Source: JAVBTR01 sp031556065
GTDB lineage: Bacteria > Bacillota > Clostridia > Christensenellales > Aristaeellaceae
Length of the DNA stretch: 64,000 bases
Direction: 5' to 3'
Assembly: GCA_031556065.1 (NCBI GenBank)
Contig: JAVBTR010000054.1
Location: 90,366-154,365 of the forward strand
The translations under genes were made by a program, and so were the position numbers. Below the pieces are notes generated by a model. The model searched no databases and had not been told where the DNA came from. It was given only the letters and a program-made list of their open reading frames with translations. Position 1 is the stretch's first letter; each line of letters starts with the position of its first letter. This document shows positions 58,105 to 64,000 of this stretch, one piece after another.

Positions 58105-59222
58105 CTTTGGGTTCAGCCCTCTTAAAAGGCACCGTGGCCGCGCCGCCCTCAAAATCCATGGCTCACCGAGGGCTGATCCTTTCCATGCTTTCGGGAGGCA
58201 GCGCTGAACCGATGGAAGAAAGCAAGGATATTGCTGCTACCAGGCAATGTATGGAGGTTCTTTTAACAGGACAAAAGGATTTTTATTGCAACGAATCCGG
58301 CTCCACCCTACGGTTCATGGTCCCCCTTGCCATGGCTTTAAATGGCGGCGGAGTGTTCCACCGGAAGGGCCGTTTGGCTGCAAGACCTATTGAAACCTAT
58401 GAAACCCTATTTCCCCAGGCCTCCTTTTCCAAGGATGAGCCTCTGGTTGTATCCGGCAAATTGGAAGCCGGAAGCTATACCCTTTCCGGTAATATTTCCA
58501 GCCAATTTATAACCGGGCTTTTGCTGGCCCTGCCTTTGGTTAAGGGAAATAGCGAAATCCATGTGCTCCCGCCTTTTGAATCCATGGCTTATGTAGATTT
58601 AACCTTGGATGCCATGGCTGCCTTTGGGATCATTGTAAGCCGCCCCACGCCCGAGGATTTCTATATTAGAGGGGAGCAAAGTTACCAGCCCTGCCACTAC
58701 CTTGTGGAAGGGGATTATTCCCAAGCAGCGGTTTTTCTTTGCGCCAAAGCCCTGGGGCACCCTATTGAAGTAACGGGACTGAACCCCCTTTCCCGCCAGG
58801 GAGACCGGGCGATTCTGGATATCATCCAAAACAAACCCAATGTAATAGACGCTTCCCAATGCCCAGACATCATTCCCATGGCAGCGCTGTATCTATGCCT
58901 CCAAGATGGCGCTTTTTCTATTGAAAACGGGGCACGCCTCCGGCTTAAGGAATGTGATCGCCTGGCTGCTACTGTAACGCTTTTAAGCGCTTTGGGCGCA
59001 AGCATTCAGCTGGAAGGCGATACCATGAAAATTCAAGGTGTGCCCTCCTTAAAGGGCGGTATCACTGTGGATTGCTGCAACGATCACCGCATGGCCATGA
59101 TGCTTTCCATCGCTGGCCTCCACTGCGATAAGCCCATTACGTTGAATGGCGTTGACTGCGTAAGCAAATCCTGGCCCACTTATTTCGATACCTATTTTCG
59201 TTTAGGAGGGAAACAGCTATGA
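58092..59222 (+). CDS. aroA: 3-phosphoshikimate 1-carboxyvinyltransferase (EPSP synthase), short form
   Basis: A 376-residue EPSP synthase, about 50 residues shorter than the usual 427. PPSKSMAHRGLILS near residue 18 gives the substrate-binding lysine and arginine, NESGSTLRF near residue 65 is the SG(S/T)T loop, ISSQFITGLLLALPL near residue 135 is the second domain loop and NDHRMAMMLSIAG near residue 335 the late block. It overlaps aroB by 13 bases. All key residues looked present despite the compact length. Confidence 0.95.
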   Translation: MAALTLGSALLKGTVAAPPSKSMAHRGLILSMLSGGSAEPMEESKDIAATRQCMEVLLTGQKDFYCNESGSTLRFMVPLAMALNGGGVFHRKGRLAARPIETYETLFPQASFSKDEPLVVSGKLEAGSYTLSGNISSQFITGLLLALPLVKGNSEIHVLPPFESMAYVDLTLDAMAAFGIIVSRPTPEDFYIRGEQSYQPCHYLVEGDYSQAAVFLCAKALGHPIEVTGLNPLSRQGDRAILDIIQNKPNVIDASQCPDIIPMAALYLCLQDGAFSIENGARLRLKECDRLAATVTLLSALGASIQLEGDTMKIQGVPSLKGGITVDCCNDHRMAMMLSIAGLHCDKPITLNGVDCVSKSWPTYFDTYFRLGGKQL

Positions 59223-60193
59223 GCAGCTTTTTTGGCCAATATCTGAAATGTTCCCTTTTTGGCCAGTCCCATGGTCTGGCCATTGGCATTACCCTGGATG
59301 GCTTGCCTGCCGGGCTTGAACTGGATTTTAAGCAAATCGAAACCGAAATGGCTCGCCGCGCCCCGGGCAATAGCCCCTTGACTACTGCCCGCAAGGAAAA
59401 GGACGAAGTGGAGATTCTTTCCGGCATGATGGGCAATGTGCTTACAGGCCAGCCCTTATGCGCGGTGATTCGCAACACCAATCAGCGTTCCAAGGATTAC
59501 CCGGAGCAAATGGACCTCCCTCGTCCCGGCCATGCCGATTACACAGGCCATGTGCGCTATTACGGTTTTGAAGATTTTCGCGGCGGCGGCCATTTTTCGG
59601 GCCGACTAACCGGGCCTATTGTGTTTGCCGGTGCGGTTTGCAAGCAAATTTTAAAGATCAAGGGCATCACCATTCAAGCGCAAATGCTGCTGGAAGAACA
59701 AGCCATTTTAGACGCCAAAGCAAACCTGGATTCCATCGGCGGTGAAATCCGCTGCGTGATCTCCGGCGTTCCTGCTGGTTTAGGCGCGCCGTTCTTCGAT
59801 TCGGTGGAATCCGTCCTAGCGCATCTGCTTTTCGCGGTGCCGGGACTTAAAGGCTTGCATTTTGGCGATTCTGTTCATTGCCTAGGAAGCCAGTACAACG
59901 ATGCTTTCACTGTAAAACAGGACGCTATAACCACTGTAACCAACCATGCCGGAGGGCTCCAGGGGGGCATCACCAACGGGGCGGATATCGTGTTCACCTG
60001 TGCCTTGCGGCCTACAGCTTCCATTGGCAAGCCCCAAACCACTGTTTCCCTCAGCGCTCTTGAAGAAAGGGAAATCACCGTTCAGGGCCGTCACGATCCT
60101 TGCATTCTTCCCCGGGCGGTGCCGGTGATCGAGGCCATGGCCGCCATTGGGTTAACAGAGCTATGGAAGGAGCGGCAAGCATGCCCACTGTAA
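59219..60193 (+). CDS. aroC: Chorismate synthase, short form
   Basis: A 324-residue enzyme forming chorismate with reduced FMN. LFGQSHGLAIGITLDGLPAG at residue 13 and RPGHADYTGHVRYYGFEDFR near residue 100 are family signatures. GGGHFSGRLTGPIVFAGA replaces the more usual GGRSSARETA pattern, a form seen in Clostridia. It is shorter than the typical 360-390 residues and overlaps aroA by four bases. Confidence 0.95.
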   Translation: MSSFFGQYLKCSLFGQSHGLAIGITLDGLPAGLELDFKQIETEMARRAPGNSPLTTARKEKDEVEILSGMMGNVLTGQPLCAVIRNTNQRSKDYPEQMDLPRPGHADYTGHVRYYGFEDFRGGGHFSGRLTGPIVFAGAVCKQILKIKGITIQAQMLLEEQAILDAKANLDSIGGEIRCVISGVPAGLGAPFFDSVESVLAHLLFAVPGLKGLHFGDSVHCLGSQYNDAFTVKQDAITTVTNHAGGLQGGITNGADIVFTCALRPTASIGKPQTTVSLSALEEREITVQGRHDPCILPRAVPVIEAMAAIGLTELWKERQACPL

Positions 60194-60729
60194 GCTACCC
60201 CGGCATCCAAGGGGCGTTTTCTCATCAGGCAGCGCTGAACCTGTTCCCGGATGGGATTTTGTATGCTTTTGAGGATTGGGAAAAAGCTGCCCTAGCTGTC
60301 TTTAACGGCGAATGCGATTACGGGGTTTTTCCTCTTTCCAACACCCTGGCGGGAGATGTGCCCTTCACCTACGCTCTTTTAGAAAAGTATAAGCTTAAAA
60401 CCATTAAAGAATATGCCCTTCCCATCCGCCAGCATCTGCTGAGCGTAGCCGAAACAACACTTTCTGATATCCGCTTTATTCATTCCCATTCTCATGCCAT
60501 CGGCCAGTGCCAGCCCTATTTAGAGGCGCATCCCAACTGGGAAATTATCCTTTCCCCAAGCACAGCCATCAGCGCCCAATGGGTAGCCCGGCAAGGGGAT
60601 AAAGCCTATGCTGCCATCGCTTCTTTAGAAGCCGCACAGGCCTACGGTCTAACCCTGCTTCAAAAGGATATCCATTCTGGGCACAACGAAACCTGCTTCG
60701 GCGTAGTGGTAAGAGAGGGCTTCCTATGA
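60181..60729 (+). CDS. pheA: Prephenate dehydratase catalytic domain, no ACT domain
   Basis: A 182-residue prephenate dehydratase making phenylpyruvate for phenylalanine. VSYPGIQGAFSHQAALN at residue 4 and YGVFPLSNTLAGDV near residue 48 match the catalytic domain. The usual TRF motif is replaced by NETCF near residue 175, keeping the catalytic threonine but not the arginine. The protein ends there, so the phenylalanine-sensing ACT domain found in most bacterial enzymes is absent. ATG at 60181 follows AAGGAG inside the end of aroC. Confidence 0.87.
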   Translation: MPTVSYPGIQGAFSHQAALNLFPDGILYAFEDWEKAALAVFNGECDYGVFPLSNTLAGDVPFTYALLEKYKLKTIKEYALPIRQHLLSVAETTLSDIRFIHSHSHAIGQCQPYLEAHPNWEIILSPSTAISAQWVARQGDKAYAAIASLEAAQAYGLTLLQKDIHSGHNETCFGVVVREGFL

Positions 60730-61499
60730 GAGAATTTATGCTCATTGGCGAACAGCTTTCCCACAGCTATTCCGCACCCATCCACCAGATGTTTTTCCAT
60801 CTTCAGGGCATAGAAGCAAGCTATCAGCTGCAAGAGTTTTCCCCTACCGCTTTTAAAGGTATTAAGGAACCTTTGCTGCGGTTTGTCGGTGCCAATGTGA
60901 CCATTCCATATAAGCAGGCTGTTATCCCCCAATTGGATGAACTGGCCCCTTGTGCAAAACAGATCGGCGCAGTCAACACAGTGCAAAACTTAAACGGTCG
61001 GCTCATCGGCCATAATACAGACATTGGCGGCTTCGCCGCCATGCTTAATCACCACAGGTTCCACGTGCAAGGCCAGCCTTGTGCCATACTGGGTGCCGGC
61101 GGCGCTTCTAAAGCGGCAGTGGCTGCCCTTGAAAACCTTGGCGCGGCGGATATCAAGGTTTTTTCCCGTACCCCTGATGAAAAGACAGGCACCCACGGCT
61201 ACGGTGAATTGTACGCCTACCATGGTGGCTTGCTGGTCAATTGCACTCCCGTAGGCATGTACCCTCACCCGGATGCTTGCCCAGTAGCAAAAGACATCAT
61301 TGCCCATTTTGACGAAGGCGCGGATATGATATATAATCCAAGTGTTACCCTGTTTGCCAAATCCTTCAAGAAATCCGCCACAGGGCTTTATATGCTGGTA
61401 GCCCAGGCTGCACTGGCACAGGAGATTTGGTTCCAAACCCCCATTGAAAAAAGCCTGGTAGATGCTGTCTACCAAGCCATGCTAAAGGAGTTTGCATAA
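60726..61499 (+). CDS. aroE: Shikimate dehydrogenase
   Basis: A 257-residue NADPH-dependent reductase for step four. GEQLSHSYSAPIHQMFF at residue 8 binds shikimate, NVTIPYKQAV near residue 58 carries the catalytic lysine, GHNTDIGGF near residue 97 the catalytic aspartate, and ILGAGGASKAAVAAL near residue 121 the dinucleotide loop. It overlaps pheA by four bases (ATGA). Confidence 0.96.
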   Translation: MREFMLIGEQLSHSYSAPIHQMFFHLQGIEASYQLQEFSPTAFKGIKEPLLRFVGANVTIPYKQAVIPQLDELAPCAKQIGAVNTVQNLNGRLIGHNTDIGGFAAMLNHHRFHVQGQPCAILGAGGASKAAVAALENLGAADIKVFSRTPDEKTGTHGYGELYAYHGGLLVNCTPVGMYPHPDACPVAKDIIAHFDEGADMIYNPSVTLFAKSFKKSATGLYMLVAQAALAQEIWFQTPIEKSLVDAVYQAMLKEFA

Positions 61500-61925
61500 A
61501 TGAAATTGATGGTTTTAAACGGCCCCAATATTAATTTTACGGGCATCCGTGAAAAAAACGTGTATGGCGCTGTGATGTACACCGATATCGTAAAGCAGAT
61601 CGAAGCCGCTGCAAAAGAAAAGGGTCATACTGCCTCCATTCGCCAATCCAACCACGAAGGCACCTTGATCGATTGGCTTCAGGAAGCGTACCTTGAAAAG
61701 TTCGATGGGGTGATCATCAACCCAGGTGCCTACACCCACACCTCTTACGCCTTATACGATGCCATTAAATCTGTCGGCATCCCCACAGTAGAGGTGCACT
61801 TTTCCAACATCCAAGATCGGGAATCCTTCCGTACCGTAAGTCTCACCGCTCCGGCCTGCATCGGCCAGATCGCAGGGTTCGGTATCAAGGGCTATGTATT
61901 GGCTATGGATGCACTTGAGAAGTGA
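61500..61925 (+). CDS. aroQ: 3-dehydroquinate dehydratase, type II
   Basis: A 141-residue type II dehydroquinase for step three. LNGPNINFTGIREKNVYG at residue 6 includes the catalytic arginine and the tyrosine, and INPGAYTHTSYALYDAI near residue 76 and VEVHFSNIQDRESFR near residue 98 are family blocks. It starts directly at the aroE stop and its end overlaps the convergent cysS by 23 bases. Confidence 0.96.
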   Translation: MKLMVLNGPNINFTGIREKNVYGAVMYTDIVKQIEAAAKEKGHTASIRQSNHEGTLIDWLQEAYLEKFDGVIINPGAYTHTSYALYDAIKSVGIPTVEVHFSNIQDRESFRTVSLTAPACIGQIAGFGIKGYVLAMDALEK

Positions 61926-63330
61926 CCTCCCAGCTGGTGCCATCCTTGCTATCTATAAGAATGATCCCTTTACCCTTTAGCTCGTTACGTATCTGATCTG
62001 CTAAGGGGTAATTTTTATCCTGCTTTGCAGCCTGACGTTCACCGATTTTTTGGAGAATATATGCTTCTAACCGAATGTCGATTTTAATCGCTTTCGTATC
62101 CGTCAGGTTCAAGCTCATTACATCATCAAAGCTTTGAACCAGAAGCCGTTTTGTGGCATCGTTAAGGGCACTGTCTTTTAGTACCTCATAAAGCATCGTA
62201 ATGCCAAGCGAGGTGTTAAGATCATTCCCCACCGCTTCCGCGAAGCGTTTTTTGTATGCTGAAAATAGATCCTGATCCACCTTTTTATCCTGGCTGGACA
62301 AGCTGGCCACACGCTGTTTTAGCTTTGAATAGGCCAGTGCCGCGTTGTCTAGCGCATCAAAGGAAAAAACCAGAGGTTTACGATAGTGGGATTGCAGGCA
62401 AAAGAAGCGGTAGATCAGGGGATCATAGCCCTTTCCCTGCAAAAAGGCCAGTGTCAAGGGCTTTCCCGATGATTTACTCATTTTCCCTTCCCTTGTTACC
62501 AGGTGCTGTACATGAAACCAATAGGTACCCCATTTATGCCCCACCAGCGCTTCACTTTGGGCGATCTCATTCGTGTGATGAGGGAAAATATTATCCACGC
62601 CGCCGCAGTGTATATCCAGGTATTCCCCTAAATATTTCAGGCTAATGGCGGAGCATTCGATATGCCATCCGGGATACCCTTTCCCAAAGGGGCTTTCCCA
62701 CTGCAATTCCTGGTTAGCAAATTTGGATTGGGTAAACCATAACACAAAATCGTTGGGGTTTCGTTTGTTGGTATCCTCCTGCACATCCTCGCGAACAGCC
62801 ACATTCAGGCTGCTTGTTTCGTGGCCGGTAAGCACATAGTAATTTTTAAACTTTGCCGTATCAAAATACACGTTGCCGCCGGATAAATAGGCAAAATGCT
62901 TTTCAAGCAGAATCGTTATCAACCGGATAAATTCATCGATACAGGAAGTGGCCGGGATCACGATTTGAGGCTTTCGAATGTTGATCCTGCTGCAATCCTC
63001 CCAAAAGGCAGCGCCATAAAAGGCTGCTATCTCCATAGCGCTTTTACGTTCTTTCCTAATGCTTTGCAGCATCTTATCCTCGCCGCTATCCGCATCGTCT
63101 ACAATGTGTCCGACATCTGTTATGTTCATTGCCCGCTTCACATAATAGCCCGCATAGTTAAGCAGCTTTTCCAGCACATCCTCCATAATGTAGCTGCGCA
63201 GGTTGCCAATATGAGCATAGCTATAGACTGTGGGCCCGCAGGTGTACATGGTAACGCTTTCTTTTTCGTGGGGTATAAAGGGTTCCACGGTCTTTGTCCT
63301 TGTATTATATAGTTTTATTTCAGCGTTCAT
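61903..63330 (-). CDS. cysS: Cysteinyl-tRNA synthetase
   Basis: A 475-residue class I synthetase charging tRNA-Cys. TMYTCGPTVYSYAHIGNLRSY near residue 27 holds a zinc-binding cysteine and the HIGN motif; ECSAISLKYLGEYLDIHCGG near residue 205 completes the zinc site, and GKMSKSSGKPL near residue 265 is the KMSKS loop. ATG at 63330 follows AGGAG. A leader peptide with tandem Cys codons and a terminator lie upstream, so expression should respond to cysteine supply. Confidence 0.97.
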   Translation of the reverse strand: MNAEIKLYNTRTKTVEPFIPHEKESVTMYTCGPTVYSYAHIGNLRSYIMEDVLEKLLNYAGYYVKRAMNITDVGHIVDDADSGEDKMLQSIRKERKSAMEIAAFYGAAFWEDCSRINIRKPQIVIPATSCIDEFIRLITILLEKHFAYLSGGNVYFDTAKFKNYYVLTGHETSSLNVAVREDVQEDTNKRNPNDFVLWFTQSKFANQELQWESPFGKGYPGWHIECSAISLKYLGEYLDIHCGGVDNIFPHHTNEIAQSEALVGHKWGTYWFHVQHLVTREGKMSKSSGKPLTLAFLQGKGYDPLIYRFFCLQSHYRKPLVFSFDALDNAALAYSKLKQRVASLSSQDKKVDQDLFSAYKKRFAEAVGNDLNTSLGITMLYEVLKDSALNDATKRLLVQSFDDVMSLNLTDTKAIKIDIRLEAYILQKIGERQAAKQDKNYPLADQIRNELKGKGIILIDSKDGTSWEVTSQVHP

Positions 63331-63370
63331 ATTGCTTCTCCTCGCTTCAATGTCGCTCATATCCGGGCAC

Positions 63371-63405
63371 AAAAAAGCCCGGAACCATATAAAAAGGCTC
63401 CGGGC
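63371..63405 (-). terminator. Attenuator terminator upstream of cysS
   Basis: On the minus strand GCCCGGAGCC pairs with GGTTCCGGGC, followed by TTTTTTGTG. The 5' arm contains CCGGAGC, which can instead pair with GCTCCGG inside the leader-peptide codons. Confidence 0.88.
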
Positions 63406-63428
63406 GCATGATGATCGGCAATAGGGAA

Positions 63429-63488
63429 CTAAACCGATCCAGACGGCCGGAGCGGCATACAACATGCGATACGCTTCATTGCTTTCAT
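63429..63488 (-). CDS. Cysteine leader peptide
   Basis: A 19-residue mini-ORF, MKAMKRIACCMPLRPSGSV, with tandem TGT Cys codons at positions 9-10. AAGGGGCGG lies upstream at normal distance. It is placed between the cysS promoter and the terminator, the layout of ribosome-mediated attenuation sensing charged tRNA-Cys. Role inferred from layout. Confidence 0.72.
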   Translation of the reverse strand: MKAMKRIACCMPLRPSGSV

Positions 63489-63521
63489 GTCTGCCGCCCC
63501 TTTCCCGTTGAATTTGTTTGC

Positions 63522-63550
63522 AGTGTAGCATAGGTCAAGACGCCTGTCAA
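63522..63550 (-). promoter_or_regulatory. Promoter of the cysS unit
   Basis: On the minus strand TTGACA (63545-63550) and TACACT (63522-63527) are spaced by 17 bases with TGC before the -10. It starts inside the short gap after the PP-loop gene. Confidence 0.8.
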
Positions 63551-63564
63551 GGAATGGAAACCGT

Positions 63565-64000
63565 TTATTTATTCCACAGCCCATACTGTTCATCGTTTTG
63601 CAGAGCACTGAGCATATATTCCTTGGCATTGGGGTAGCGCTTGGTTAAATCTGCCAATAAATCCTTCATTTCTTGCCGCTTGGTGTGGCCGTTGGCCGGA
63701 CAGGGGCTTTTTACAATAGGCAACTCAAGCTCTTTGGCCATATGGATCACGTGCTTTTCATTCAAATAAACCAGTGGGCGGATTACTGTTATATTGGTTC
63801 GGCTTAAATAGGTTACCGGGTGAAAGGTATGGAGCCTTGCCTCATAGAGAAGGCTCATCAGCAAGGTTTCCAGCACATCTTCCCTATGATGGCCCAGCGC
63901 CAGCTTATTACAGCCGTATTCCACAGCCAGATCATTTAAAACCCCTCTGCGCATTTTAGCACATAAAGCACAAGGGTTTTTTTCTTTGCGGATATCGAAA
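63565..64000 (-). CDS. TtcA-like PP-loop ATPase, 5' end beyond window
   Basis: The 3' 145 codons of an adenylating PP-loop enzyme of the TtcA group, which thiolate tRNA. CALCAKMRRG near the window edge is the conserved CXXC that precedes GVLNDLAVEYGCNKLALGHH, and a third cysteine lies in KSPCPANG. The PP-loop itself (SGGXDS) is upstream of the visible part. Whether it thiolates C32 or another base cannot be told from this fragment. Confidence 0.88.
   Translation of the reverse strand, partial: FDIRKEKNPCALCAKMRRGVLNDLAVEYGCNKLALGHHREDVLETLLMSLLYEARLHTFHPVTYLSRTNITVIRPLVYLNEKHVIHMAKELELPIVKSPCPANGHTKRQEMKDLLADLTKRYPNAKEYMLSALQNDEQYGLWNK

Noticed and set aside
1..64000. tRNA genes, CRISPR arrays, insertion sequences or prophage genes
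   Set aside because: No TTCGA-type tRNA arms in context, no regular spaced repeats, and no transposase, integrase or phage structural proteins were seen on reading both strands.

Overview
The window reads as chromosome of an endospore-forming clostridial Firmicute with roughly half G+C. Evidence is the sporulation genes yqfC/yqfD, a cotJB-cotJC-like pair, the yqfC-yqfD-phoH-pgpH-ybeY-era order, a T-box leader, an L13-type leader, transcription attenuators and mostly GGAGG-type ribosome binding sites. Species cannot be fixed from sequence alone. No rRNA, tRNA, CRISPR array, complete insertion sequence or prophage was seen.

1-16.3 kb is a carbohydrate island: a sugar dehydrogenase (cut by the left edge), a ThuA-like protein, a radical SAM protein, an AraC regulator divergent from a GH4 glycosidase, an exported beta-helix glycosidase (clan GH-N), two GH65 phosphorylase-type enzymes, a complete ABC sugar importer apart from its ATPase, and a LacI repressor with two candidate operators flanking the importer promoter. 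The logic is extracellular cleavage, uptake, then phosphorolysis or NAD-dependent hydrolysis. The island ends on a broken NUDIX gene.

16.5-26.5 kb is housekeeping and sporulation: era, ybeY, pgpH, phoH, yqfD, yqfC, a sodium/solute symporter, a CCA-adding enzyme, cotJB and a degenerate cotJC.

26.5-33.8 kb holds the most unusual material: a T-box riboswitch in front of a TIM-barrel isomerase/acyl-CoA ligase fusion rather than an aminoacyl-tRNA synthetase, then a three-gene cassette of a zinc-ribbon/TIR/repeat/membrane protein (its RCC1-like end cut off by a frameshift), an SPFH protein and a small membrane protein.

33.8-40.3 kb is a translation cluster (yqhQ, prmC, prfA, Sua5-type tsaC, a YwlE-like phosphatase, a double GNAT, rplM, rpsI). 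40.3-52.1 kb holds a formate/nitrite-type channel, nagA, two related exported proteins, a polyamine ABC operon headed by an ArsR regulator, and a GlpABC-like redox operon. 52.1-54.9 kb has a c-di-GMP-I riboswitch before a lipoprotein gene, then lspA and an rluD-type gene.

55.8-61.9 kb is a shikimate/phenylalanine operon (aroF, aroB, aroA, aroC, pheA, aroE, aroQ) with a leader holding aromatic-rich mini-ORFs and a terminator. It lacks shikimate kinase. cysS follows on the other strand with its own Cys-Cys leader peptide and terminator, and the window closes inside a TtcA-like PP-loop gene.
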